Shown: positions 1 through 8,594 of the stretch, in pieces
Layout of the letters: each line of letters opens with the position of its first letter
Numbering within the stretch: position 1 is the stretch's first letter
Assembly (NCBI RefSeq): GCF_003351225.1
Contig: NZ_QQSY01000001.1
Coordinates: 562,124-626,123 of the forward strand
Direction: 5' to 3'
Origin: Dyella solisilvae
Lineage (GTDB): Bacteria; Pseudomonadota; Gammaproteobacteria; Xanthomonadales; Rhodanobacteraceae
Length of the DNA stretch: 64,000 nt
Notes under the pieces: generated by a model
The model's input: only the letters and a program-made list of their open reading frames with translations
Database searches by the model: none
Told to the model about the DNA's origin: nothing
Program-made: the position numbers and the translations under genes

Positions 1-174
1 CATCGTCCACCCCTCACCGCCTCACAGGGGATCAGGTGCAGGCTCGTGCCGCTGCGCGGCACATCGCTTCACTAAACCTCGGTCCTTCTTCGTAGGAATG
101 CACCCAGTTCGAGATAGCTGAGAGGCTCCCTAATTCGGGTTTCCGCACAGCTTGCGCTACTACAGAGACGACGC

Positions 175-246
175 GGCTCTTGGCTCTTGGCTTCTGGCTC
201 TTGGCTTCTGGCTCTTGGCTTCTGGCTCTTCGCTTCGGCTCTTGAC
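175..246. repeat. 14-bp tandem repeat
   Basis: The unit GGCTCTTGGCTTCT occurs three times without change (182-195, 196-209, 210-223). A partial copy precedes it and a degenerate copy follows at 224-237. The G/C/T-only strand bias and head-to-tail order are those of a slipped-strand minisatellite. No coding role is visible. Confidence 0.9.
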
Positions 247-420
247 CTTCCCTCCCCTATGGCGCGGCGGGCGGGTGGAGGAACAGCCCGAAGGGTGGCC
301 GGCAGGGACGCCGGCCAGTTTGGCGTCAGGGCAGGATGCCCTGTCGACAAACCCCGTAGCCCGTCCGCGAACCTGGAGGGCGTAGCCCGGAAGGCGCGCC
401 ATCGGGGTGGCCTTTCTCTT

Positions 421-456
421 GGTTACTTCTCTTTGGCCAAACAAAGAGAAGTAACC
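421..456. repeat. Perfect inverted repeat, intergenic hairpin
   Basis: GGTTACTTCTCTTTG (421-435) is exactly complementary to CAAAGAGAAGTAACC (442-456) across a 6-nt loop. Hairpins with this GGTTACTT...AAGTAACC signature are, to my knowledge, a common dispersed intergenic element in Xanthomonadales. There is no T-tract, so it is not a typical terminator. Confidence 0.85.
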
Positions 457-538
457 CGGCGGCCAGCAGGCCGGCGGAAGCCCGCCGCAGGCGAGCACTC
501 TAGCGATCGCACCAAATCGAAAGCCAAGGGCAAAGGCG

Positions 539-567
539 CTGGATCCCAGCCTTCGCTGAGATGACGA
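539..567. repeat. Single arm of REP-like dispersed repeat
   Basis: CTGGATCCCAGCCTTCGC followed by GAGATGACGA closely matches the arm at 55319-55347 and is related to arms near 20.27 kb and 61.8-61.9 kb. Only one arm is present here. Confidence 0.6.
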
Positions 568-639
568 AGCAGGAGATGTATTGGCTGAAACGAAGAACTA
601 GCAGTGCCCGCGCAAAGACACGCTCAACCCCAAGAACCC

Positions 640-1413
640 TTAATCCTGCGCGAACTGCTCATCCAGAATGCGCTGCTCCAGATTGTGCTCCGGGTCGAAC
701 AGCAGGCGCACGCCCTGCCCTTCGGACTGGCGGATCTGCACCTCCCGGATGTCGCGCACCTCGCGATAGTCCGCCGTAGCGCTCACCGGGCGCTTGCCCG
801 GATCAAGCACGCGCAGAGTGACCAGGGTACGGTGCGGCAGGATGGCGCCGCGCCAGCGGCGCGGGCGGAAGGGGCTGATCGGCGTCAGCGCCAGCACGTT
901 GGCGTCCAGCGGCAGGATCGGTCCGTGCGCGGAGAGGTTGTAGGCGGTCGAACCCGCCGGCGTGGAGATCAACACGCCATCGCACACCAGGTTGGGCAGC
1001 TTCACGGCATCGTTGAGCTTCACTTCAAGATGCGCGGCCTGGTTGCTCTGGCGCAAAAGCGAGACTTCGTTGAAGGCCAGCGCGTGGAGCACATCGCCGT
1101 TGCCGTCGATCGTGCGCATCTCCAGCGGATAGAGCGCCGCTGCATGCGCACGCGCGATGCGCTCCTCCAGCTCGTCAAGCCGATGCTTGTTCATCAGGAA
1201 GCCGACACGCCCGAGCTTCATGCCGTAGACCGGCGCGGGCAAAGCGCGATACGCGTGCAGCGTGCGCAGCATGAAGCCATCGCCTCCGAGCGCGATGATC
1301 ACATCGGCCTGCTCTGGCGGGACGTCGCCGTAGCGATCGACGAACTTGCGCCGGGCCTGCTGCGCGACGTTGGTTTCGCTGGCGACGAAGGCAAAGCGCA
1401 TAAGGCGAGTCAT
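640..1413 (-). CDS. nadK: NAD kinase
   Basis: Cytosolic NAD kinase, which makes NADP from NAD and ATP or polyphosphate. The 257-residue product has the hallmark GGDG motif (residues 43-46, in ALGGDGFML), the FNEVS segment near 114-118 and the [10 protein letters not shown] nucleotide-binding stretch at about 150-159. It ends with the [12 protein letters not shown] tail typical of the xanthomonad enzymes. I chose the ATG at 1413 because it gives the usual family length. A GTG 21 bases upstream and an ATG 12 bases downstream are alternatives, and no strong ribosome-binding site separates them. The gene lies 138 bases downstream of gdhB on the same strand. Placing an NADP-making enzyme behind an NAD-dependent dehydrogenase may be coincidence. 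Confidence 0.95.
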   Translation of the reverse strand: MTRLMRFAFVASETNVAQQARRKFVDRYGDVPPEQADVIIALGGDGFMLRTLHAYRALPAPVYGMKLGRVGFLMNKHRLDELEERIARAHAAALYPLEMRTIDGNGDVLHALAFNEVSLLRQSNQAAHLEVKLNDAVKLPNLVCDGVLISTPAGSTAYNLSAHGPILPLDANVLALTPISPFRPRRWRGAILPHRTLVTLRVLDPGKRPVSATADYREVRDIREVQIRQSEGQGVRLLFDPEHNLEQRILDEQFAQD

Positions 1414-1452
1414 CGATCCAAGGATGAGGCGCACAGTTGAGCGTAGATGGAC

Positions 1453-1539
1453 AAAGGGCGCAAGACCGTCGCCGGCCTGCGCCCTTTGCGTTGATGTCGC
1501 GGAACCCCGGCGCCGGCTCCCGTGGGAGCTGCGCCGGGG
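1453..1539. other. Two hairpins between gdhB and nadK
   Basis: AAAGGGCGCA (1453-1462) pairs with TGCGCCCTTT (1478-1487), and CCCCGGCGC (1505-1513) pairs with GCGCCGGGG (1531-1539). Both are GC-rich stems in the spacer downstream of gdhB. Neither is followed by a clear T-run on the minus strand, so they may only attenuate or stabilise the transcript. Confidence 0.5.
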
Positions 1540-1551
1540 CGTCGACCTGGC

Positions 1552-4500
1552 TTACTGGTTCACCGGCACCTGCGCCAGCTGCGCCAGGCGACGGACTGCG
1601 ACCGATGCGATCGGGTAGTCCGCGTTCTGGGTCAGGATTTCCGCCAGCATGGCGCGGGTGTACTTCAGCGTGGCGTCGTCACGCTGCAGCCACGCCTGCA
1701 CCGGCGAGACATCCTTGGCGCCACCGGTCATGGAAAGCACCTGCAGGGCCAGCGCGCGATGCTGGTGGTTCAGCTCATCCAGCAGCGAACCGCGGGCCTG
1801 GGCATGCCAGGCGCCTTCCACCGGCAGCACTTCGATCTGGCTGCGCAGCCATTCCAGATCAAGCGACTCGCCCAGTTCGTAGAACACGCCGGCCACCTTG
1901 CTGATCGGCTGGCCGCTCTGCTGCGCCACTTCGACGATGTCGAGCATCGCGCGCAGCTCCGACAGGCGGGCCATGCGCAGGGCCAGCTCCGACGGCAACC
2001 CAAGACCTTCCCACTTCTCCTGGCTGGTGATGAACTCCTGGCGACCCGTCTCGGTAAGCACGTTGGGCAGCGCCGCGCGCAGCTCCGTCACGCCGGCCTG
2101 GTAGCGCTCGACGTTGGCGTTGATGTCCAGCGTGCCGCCCGGGCGATTGAGCAGCCAGCGCGCGGTGTGACGCAGCAACGACCAGATCTGCAGGATGGCG
2201 TCGATCTGGGTGTTCTCCGCGACCTTGCTGTCCAGCGCTTCAACCTGCGCCCACAGTTCGCGCGCATCGAGGATCTCGCGTGCGGCGGTGTAGGCCTTGG
2301 CGATGGCCGCCGGACCCTGGCCGGTATCTTCCTGCATGCGCATCATGAAAGTGGCGCCCATGCGGTTGATGGTGGAGTTGGTCACGGCCGTGGCGATGAT
2401 CTCGCGCTTCAGGCGGTGGCGCTGCATGTGGTCGGCGTACTTGCCGTGCAGCGGCTCGGGGAAGTAGCGCACCAGTTCCTTGGACAGGTACGGGTCTTCC
2501 GGCACGTCGGAGTCGAGCAGCTGCTGGTACAGCTTGATCTTGTCGTAGGACAGCAACACCGACAGTTCCGGACGGGTCATGCCGATGCCGCGAGTCTTGC
2601 GCTCTGTCAGCTCGGACTCGCTCGGCAGGTTTTCCACCTGGCGATCGAGAAGGCCTTCCTGTTCCAGCATGCGAATGAAGTGCGCCATCGAGCCGATGCG
2701 GTGCACCGACTGGTGCTCCATCAGGGTGATGGCCTGGTTCTGGCGGTAGTTGTCCCACAGCACCAGCTGGCCGACTTCATCGGTCATGCTGGCCAGCAGG
2801 GTGTTGCGCTGGTCGAGCGTGAGCTCGCCGCGCTGCACCGCATCGCCCAACAGGATCTTGATGTTCACCTCGTGATCGGAGGTATCCACGCCGGCCGAGT
2901 TGTCGATGAAGTCGGTGTTGATCAGCACGCCGTGCTGGGCAGCCTCGATGCGGCCCTTCTGGGTGAAGCCCAGGTTGCCGCCCTCGCCCACCACCTTGCA
3001 GCGCAGCTCGGCGCCATTGACGCGCAGCGCGTTGTTCGCGCGGTCGCCCACGTCGGCGTGCGTTTCGCTGGTCGCCTTCGCATAGGTGCCGATGCCGCCG
3101 TTCCACAGCAGGTCCACCGGCGCCTTCAGGATGGCGCTGAGCAGCTCGTTGGGCGCGAGCTGGGTGACCTCGGGTTTCAGGCCCAGCACGCCGCGCACTT
3201 CCGGCGAAATCGGGATCGACTTGAGCGTGCGTGCATACACGCCGCCACCCGCGGAGACCAGCGACTTGTCGTAGTCGTCCCAGCTCGAGCGCGGCAGCTT
3301 GAACATGCGTTCGCGCTCGACAAACGAACGCTCGGTGTCCGGATGCGGGTCGAGGAAGATGTGGCGGTGGTCGAATGCGGCCACCAGGCGGATGTGGCGC
3401 GACAGCAGCATGCCGTTGCCGAACACGTCGCCGGACATGTCGCCAATGCCGACGCAGCTGAAGTCTTCGGTCTGGCTGTTGCGGCCCAGCGCGCGGAAGT
3501 GCCGCTTGACCGACTCCCACGCGCCCTTGGCGGTGATGCCCATGCCCTTGTGGTCGTAACCGTTGGAGCCGCCGGAAGCGAAGGCGTCGCCCAGCCAGAA
3601 GCCGTGCGCCACGGAGATGGCGTTGGCGATGTCGGAGAACGTCGCGGTGCCCTTGTCCGCCGCGACCACCAGGTACGGGTCGTCGTTGTCGTGGCGCACC
3701 ACGTCATGCGGCGGAGCCACCTTGCCCTCGACGAGGTTGTCGGTGATGTCGAGCAGGCCACTGATGAACATGCGGTAGCAGGCGATGCCTTCGGCCAGCT
3801 GCGCATCGCGGTCGCCGTTCACCGGCGGGTGCTTCACGAAGAAGCCGCCCTTCGAACCGACGGGCACGATCACGGTGTTCTTCACCATCTGCGCCTTCAC
3901 CAGGCCCAGTACTTCGGTGCGGAAGTCTTCGCGGCGGTCGGACCAGCGCAGGCCGCCACGCGCCACCGAGCCGAAGCGCAGGTGGATGCCTTCCACGCGC
4001 GGCGCACTGACGAAGATCTCGCGGTACGGCACCGGCTTGGGAAGGTCCGGCACGCGGTGCGAGTCGAACTTGTAGCTGATGTAGCTGCGGTAGGCGCCAT
4101 CCCACTGCTGGAAAAAGCTGGTACGCAGGGTGGCGCGGATCAACGCCACGAAGCTACGCAGGATGCGGTCGTCGTCCAGACTGGAGACGGTTTCCAGCAG
4201 GGTGTTGATGCTCTCCTCCACCACCGTGAACTGCTCGGCGCGCGGCTTGGACAGTGCGCCCACCAGGCCATCGATCAGGCCCGGGTGTGCGGTGCGCACG
4301 GATTCGGGGATCAGCGCCTGCATTTCGCCGCGCAGCAGCTCGCCAGCGCGACGCAGCTCGTCGGCCGCCAGCGTCTCACGGCGGGGGTCGAACTTGGCGA
4401 GGAACAGCTCCACCAGCAGGCCGGCGATCGCCGGGTAGCGGTTGAAGGCGTCTTCCATGTAGCTCTGCGAGAACGCCACGCCGGTCTGCAGCAGGTACTT

Positions 4501-6486
4501 GCAGTAGCCGCGCAGCATGGCGATCTGGCGCCAGCTCAGCTTGGCGCCGAGCACCAGGCGGTTGAAGCCATCGTTCTCCGCATTGCCACGCCAGATCTGC
4601 TCGAAGGCGTCCTCGAACAGCGTGCCCACCTGCTCCACGCTGAAGGCCAGGCTGCCGGCGGTCTGCACCTCGAAGTCCTGGATATACAGCGTGGTGTCAC
4701 CCACGTGGATGTCATACAGGTGCTCGGTGAGCACGCGCAGGCCAAGGTTCTCCAGCTGCGGCAGCACCTCGGACAGCGCGATGTCGCCGCCGATGCGGTA
4801 GATCTTGAAGCGCAGCTCCTGCGGTCGGGCCGCCGGGTGATAGAACGACATGCGCACCGCATCGTCGCCCTTCAGCAGGGACAGCTGACGGACATCCTCG
4901 GCGGCCGCCGCCGGCGCTACGTCTTCCACGTAGCCTGCGGGCATCGACTTGCCATAGCGGTTGGCCAGCACGACACCATCGTGGTCGCCCAGCTTGGCCA
5001 CCAGCGCATCGCGCAGGTCGTCCTGCCAGTTGCGCACGATGGCGGAGATGCCCTTTTCAAGCTCGGCCACGTCGTACTGCACCGGGTCGCCGATCTTGGG
5101 ACGCACCACCACGTGCAGGCGCACCAGGGCGGCCTCGCCCATCAGCACGGAGGAATCGAGGTACTCGCCGCGCATGGTGGTGCGCAGCAGCGACTCGATG
5201 CGCTCGCGCACCGTGGTGTTGAAGCGTTCGCGCGGCACGAACACCGTGCAGGTGATGAAGCGGCCGTAGCGGTCACGGCGCGTGAACAGGCGCGTACGGG
5301 CGCGCTGGCGCAGTTCGAGCACGCCCATCGAGATGCTGTACAGCTCCTCTTCGCTGGCCTGGAACAGCTCGTCGCGCGGCAGGACCTCGAGGATGTGGCG
5401 CAACGCCTTGCCCGAGTGCGAGTCGCGCTTGAGGCCGGAGCGGTCCATCACGTACTCGAACTTCTGGCGCACCAGCGGCACGACCTGCGGGCGCGACATG
5501 TAGGCGCTGGAGGTGAACAGGCCCAGGAAGCGCTGCTCGGCGATCGGCTTGCCGGCGGCGTCGAACCTGAGCACGCCCACGTAATCCATGTAGCCCGAGC
5601 GGTGCGCGTGCGAGCGCGCGTTGGTCTTGGTGAGGATGATGGCGTCGGTCGAGCCCGACTGCGGCAGGTCATGCGCCACCAGCGTGCTCAGCGAACGCGG
5701 GGCCAGCGAGCGCTCGCTCTTGTGCAGGATACCCATGCCGGACGACTCGTCGGCGCGCAGCACTTCCTCGCCATTGACCTCGGTCACCACGTATTCGCGG
5801 TAGCCGAGGAAGGTGAAGTTGTCATCGGCGAGCCAGCGAAGGAATTCCGAGGCCTCCTGGACCGAGGCGTCATCCAGCGGCATCTGGCGCGACGGCAGGT
5901 CGGCTGCGATGGCCAGCAGCTTGTCGCGCATCTTCGGCCAGTCGGCCACCACGATGCGCACATCCTCCAGCGCGGTCTCGAGCCGGGCTTTCAGCGTGGC
6001 CTGTGCATCCTCGTCCGCCACGCGGTCCACTTCGAAATGCATCACCGATTCCGGCTGAGCATCCTCGGCGCCGAGCTTGAGCAGCTTGCCCGACGGATCG
6101 CGCGTCGCGTTGACCACCGGGTGGATCACGGCGTGGATCTGCAGGTGTTCGGAGGCCACCATGGTGACCGTGTCGACCAGGAACGGCATGTCGTCGGTAA
6201 CGACCTGCACGTAGCTGCGCCCGGCATGGCCCGTCGCCGGATTGATCACGCGAACCGCGGCGCGGCCGGACTGGCGCTGCTGCATGAAGCCCACCAGATC
6301 GCCAACCAGCGCGGCCCATTCGGCCGGCGTGTGCAGATCGAGATCACTTTCGGAAAGGCGCGCAAAAAAAGCGCTGATAAAAAATTGCGCCTCATCAAGG
6401 CGCTCGACAGGGAATCCGCTTTGCTTCAGTTCTTCGAAAACAACAGTGGGGAAGGAGCTGTTGCTAGCCGCACGAATCGCGTTCAT
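1552..6486 (-). CDS. gdhB: NAD-specific glutamate dehydrogenase, large (180-kDa) class
   Basis: Catabolic glutamate dehydrogenase that oxidises glutamate to 2-oxoglutarate and ammonia with NAD. At 1644 residues it has the size of the Streptomyces/Pseudomonas GdhB class (Bac_GDH family), not the 450-residue hexameric enzymes. Visible landmarks are the long N-terminal regulatory region (about residues 1-700) and the catalytic stretch GSKGGFFVKHPP near residue 875, with its active-site lysine. Further on are GGSNGYDHKGMGITAKGAW, the glycine-rich GIGDMSGDVFGNGML dinucleotide fold, and WNGGIGTYAKATSE followed by GEGGNLGFTQKGRIE. The start MNAIRAASNSS agrees with the family. It is followed by nadK and faces an 870-base non-coding stretch upstream. 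A long open frame on the opposite strand covers the same DNA and is an artefact of the high GC content. Confidence 0.96.
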   Translation of the reverse strand: MNAIRAASNSSFPTVVFEELKQSGFPVERLDEAQFFISAFFARLSESDLDLHTPAEWAALVGDLVGFMQQRQSGRAAVRVINPATGHAGRSYVQVVTDDMPFLVDTVTMVASEHLQIHAVIHPVVNATRDPSGKLLKLGAEDAQPESVMHFEVDRVADEDAQATLKARLETALEDVRIVVADWPKMRDKLLAIAADLPSRQMPLDDASVQEASEFLRWLADDNFTFLGYREYVVTEVNGEEVLRADESSGMGILHKSERSLAPRSLSTLVAHDLPQSGSTDAIILTKTNARSHAHRSGYMDYVGVLRFDAAGKPIAEQRFLGLFTSSAYMSRPQVVPLVRQKFEYVMDRSGLKRDSHSGKALRHILEVLPRDELFQASEEELYSISMGVLELRQRARTRLFTRRDRYGRFITCTVFVPRERFNTTVRERIESLLRTTMRGEYLDSSVLMGEAALVRLHVVVRPKIGDPVQYDVAELEKGISAIVRNWQDDLRDALVAKLGDHDGVVLANRYGKSMPAGYVEDVAPAAAAEDVRQLSLLKGDDAVRMSFYHPAARPQELRFKIYRIGGDIALSEVLPQLENLGLRVLTEHLYDIHVGDTTLYIQDFEVQTAGSLAFSVEQVGTLFEDAFEQIWRGNAENDGFNRLVLGAKLSWRQIAMLRGYCKYLLQTGVAFSQSYMEDAFNRYPAIAGLLVELFLAKFDPRRETLAADELRRAGELLRGEMQALIPESVRTAHPGLIDGLVGALSKPRAEQFTVVEESINTLLETVSSLDDDRILRSFVALIRATLRTSFFQQWDGAYRSYISYKFDSHRVPDLPKPVPYREIFVSAPRVEGIHLRFGSVARGGLRWSDRREDFRTEVLGLVKAQMVKNTVIVPVGSKGGFFVKHPPVNGDRDAQLAEGIACYRMFISGLLDITDNLVEGKVAPPHDVVRHDNDDPYLVVAADKGTATFSDIANAISVAHGFWLGDAFASGGSNGYDHKGMGITAKGAWESVKRHFRALGRNSQTEDFSCVGIGDMSGDVFGNGMLLSRHIRLVAAFDHRHIFLDPHPDTERSFVERERMFKLPRSSWDDYDKSLVSAGGGVYARTLKSIPISPEVRGVLGLKPEVTQLAPNELLSAILKAPVDLLWNGGIGTYAKATSETHADVGDRANNALRVNGAELRCKVVGEGGNLGFTQKGRIEAAQHGVLINTDFIDNSAGVDTSDHEVNIKILLGDAVQRGELTLDQRNTLLASMTDEVGQLVLWDNYRQNQAITLMEHQSVHRIGSMAHFIRMLEQEGLLDRQVENLPSESELTERKTRGIGMTRPELSVLLSYDKIKLYQQLLDSDVPEDPYLSKELVRYFPEPLHGKYADHMQRHRLKREIIATAVTNSTINRMGATFMMRMQEDTGQGPAAIAKAYTAAREILDARELWAQVEALDSKVAENTQIDAILQIWSLLRHTARWLLNRPGGTLDINANVERYQAGVTELRAALPNVLTETGRQEFITSQEKWEGLGLPSELALRMARLSELRAMLDIVEVAQQSGQPISKVAGVFYELGESLDLEWLRSQIEVLPVEGAWHAQARGSLLDELNHQHRALALQVLSMTGGAKDVSPVQAWLQRDDATLKYTRAMLAEILTQNADYPIASVAVRRLAQLAQVPVNQ

Positions 6487-7359
6487 GGCATCTACTGTGT
6501 TGGGGAGACGGAATGAGGCAAAAAAAGCCCTAAAAGGATACGCCTCGCATCAGGCCTTATCCACCTTCGCCCGCGCTTCACTTAAGCCTGCAGTGGGCCA
6601 TGACGGCGTTGCAGCAAAGCCGGTCGACAACGCTTTTCATCTGCCTGCAACGACGTTGTGCATGCATGCCGTGAACAGTGCGTGTGTGCGAAAACGTTTG
6701 CTGCGTTCGTGCGTTGGCGTGACCATCGCTTGCACGGTCAGCGCGAGCATGGCGGCAATACCCATGCGTATGCCAAGGCGTTTGGATCGATTAGGCGCTG
6801 CAACGCAACAAGTGCGCGTGAGCGCCGGGGCGCCCGTCGATGCCGACGGCGGCCAGACGCAAAACGCCGCCGGCTCCCTCGACCTGTCGTTCCATCCACG
6901 GAATATCGGGACTTGCGCACTGCCCCAGCCTCGGGACAACCGGACAATTGGCACAGGCGATCCAACGGAATGGTTGGCAGCATCGCGGCGTGGGGTTGGA
7001 TGCCCGTCCGCATGGAGGCCGACACCCTACCTTCACGGTTTTAAGCCAAAATTGTTGGGGCCGGATCGGCACGGGGGCACACATAACGCTCCCGGCCGCG
7101 CTTCGGCGCCCTCCCGGCCCCCGTAGAGCAACGTTTTGGGGCCGGGTCAACGGCTCTACAAATTTTAAACTGTACGGTATAGTCCAAGCTCGTCTGCTCT
7201 TATTGAGACACGGCTGCCATACCCCGCCCCACGCCATCCCCCGTGGCATCCAGGGCAAGCTGCCAAGTCGTGTGCTCGAAGATGAACCGCCTTTTGGTCG
7301 ATGCCCGGAGAGGCGTCGCCGCGCTACATCCCCGACAACATTAGAAGATTGGAGCTCAC
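6487..7359. other. Intergenic region between gdhB and the RND efflux operon
   Basis: This stretch must carry the gdhB promoter (minus) and the efflux promoter (plus, listed at 7155-7183). I cannot support a gene. The only candidate is a plus-strand frame from an ATG at 6662 to 7126 (154 residues). Its first 30 residues look like a signal peptide (RKRLLRSCVGVTIACTVSASMA), but the rest is proline/arginine-rich and unlike any family I know. It also has no ribosome-binding site. Confidence 0.4.
7155..7183 (+). promoter_or_regulatory. Promoter and overlapping operator of the RND efflux operon
   Basis: TCTACA (7155-7160) and TATAGT (7178-7183) are separated by 17 bases and make a plausible sigma-70 promoter 177 bases before the first gene. 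The -10 box lies inside an imperfect palindrome, ACTGTACGGTATAGT (7169-7183; six of seven pairs match around a central G). That placement is typical of a TetR/AcrR-type operator. No regulator gene is adjacent, so a repressor would act from elsewhere. The promoter is inferred from sequence only. Confidence 0.5.
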
Positions 7360-8580
7360 ATGAAGTCCTCGTCATTGCGCGCACCCTTGTTGTGCCTTGG
7401 CCTGCTTGCTCTGACTGCCTGCGGTAAAGGCAAGGAACAAGGACCGCCACAACCGCCTGCAGCGGAAGTCGGCGTGGTGAAGGCGCAGCCGCAGAGCACC
7501 CCCCTGACCAAGGACCTGGTGGGTCGCGTGTCCGCTTACCGCAGCGCCGACGTGCGCGCCCGCGTTTCCGGCGTGCTGCTCCGTCGCGTGTATCAGGAAG
7601 GCACGGACGTCAAGCAGGGCCAGGTGCTGTTCGAGATCGACCCGTCCGTCTACCAGGCCACGCTCAACTCCGCACAGGCCAACGTGGTGTCGGCCCAGGC
7701 CACCTATGTCAACTATCACAAGACCGCCGAGCGCTTCCGCTCGCTGCGTCCGCAGAACTACGTCTCGCAGTCGGATCTGGATGCCGCCGAAGCCAACGAG
7801 CGCAGCAGCGCCGCTCAGGTGAAGCAGGCGCAGGCCGCGGTGGAGAACGCCCGCATTGCCCTGGGCTTCACGCGCGTGACGTCCCCGATCGATGGTCGGG
7901 CCGGCCAGCAGCAGGTGACCGAGGGCGCCATCGTTGGCAGCGCCAACGCCGATACCGGCGCCACGTCGACCCTGCTCACCACGGTCGACCAGCTCGATCC
8001 GCTCTACGTCAACTTCACCGTCAGCGCCGCCGACCTCGATCGCCTGCGCAGTTCCCAGAAGGCCGGCAACGTCTCGCTGGCCGACCAGAGCAAGACCACC
8101 GTGCAGGTCACCCTGCCCGACGGCAGCAAATCTCCCGAGGCCGGCACGCTGGACTTCTCCGGAGCCACCGTCGACCCGACCACGGGCAGCGTGAACCTGC
8201 GCGCCCAGCTGGCCAACCCCGATCACCGCCTGCTGCCGGGCACCTACGTGACCATCACCGCCAACCTCGGCGAACAGCACAACGTGTTCCTGATTCCGCA
8301 GGCCGGCGTGCTGCGTGACGTGGCCGGTGCATACACCCTGGTCGTGGGGCAGGACGGCAAGGTTGTGCGCAAGAACGTCAATGCCGACAACGTGCGTGGC
8401 GGCGACTGGATCGTCACCGGCGGCCTGAACAGCGGCGACCAGGTGATCGTTTCGGGCTTGCAGACGGTGCAGCCGGGCGCGCCCGCCAAGGCGACGCCGT
8501 GGCAGCCGGACCAGAAGTCCGGCGCGCCGGGTCAACAGGGAGCCGCAGCTGGCGCCAAGTCCGCTGCCGGCAAGCAGTAA
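7360..8580 (+). CDS. RND efflux periplasmic adaptor (membrane fusion protein), lipoprotein
   Basis: AcrA/MexA-type adaptor that bridges an inner-membrane RND pump to an outer-membrane channel. The 406-residue product begins with a lipoprotein signal (SSLRAPLLCLGLLALTAC). The lipobox LTAC is at residues 18-21, so Cys21 should be lipidated. The first half of the biotinyl/lipoyl fold (RARVSGVLLRRVYQEGTDV), an alpha-helical hairpin rich in Ala/Gln (about 100-165), the second lipoyl half (FTRVTSPIDGRAG) and the beta-barrel follow in the usual order. The C-terminus is Gly/Ala/Gln-rich. A GGAG ribosome-binding site precedes the ATG. The RND gene starts 14 bases after the stop, so the two form an operon. 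No outer-membrane factor is encoded here; the pump probably borrows a TolC/OprM-like channel. Confidence 0.95.
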   Translation: MKSSSLRAPLLCLGLLALTACGKGKEQGPPQPPAAEVGVVKAQPQSTPLTKDLVGRVSAYRSADVRARVSGVLLRRVYQEGTDVKQGQVLFEIDPSVYQATLNSAQANVVSAQATYVNYHKTAERFRSLRPQNYVSQSDLDAAEANERSSAAQVKQAQAAVENARIALGFTRVTSPIDGRAGQQQVTEGAIVGSANADTGATSTLLTTVDQLDPLYVNFTVSAADLDRLRSSQKAGNVSLADQSKTTVQVTLPDGSKSPEAGTLDFSGATVDPTTGSVNLRAQLANPDHRLLPGTYVTITANLGEQHNVFLIPQAGVLRDVAGAYTLVVGQDGKVVRKNVNADNVRGGDWIVTGGLNSGDQVIVSGLQTVQPGAPAKATPWQPDQKSGAPGQQGAAAGAKSAAGKQ

Positions 8581-8594
8581 GGGAGCCGACCAAC

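Larger units (their letters stand above)
1..639. other. Intergenic, repeat-rich stretch
   Basis: I can support no gene here. All frames give short, low-complexity translations that follow the repeats. The stretch holds a 14-bp tandem repeat (175-246), a perfect 15-bp-stem hairpin (421-456) and one arm of a dispersed REP-like element (539-567), each listed separately. One or two frames are open from the left edge for under 100 bases and could be the end of a gene outside the window, but nothing in them is recognisable. Confidence 0.6.

Noticed and set aside
1522-6516. A 1664-codon open frame on the plus strand opposite gdhB
   Set aside because: It is the mirror of a highly GC-biased coding sequence on the other strand. 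Its translation is His/Gln/Arg-rich, low-complexity and like no protein family.
8499-8594. N-terminal extension of the RND transporter
   Set aside because: It overlaps the end of the adaptor gene, and the family starts at MPSFFIDRP, which has a good ribosome-binding site.
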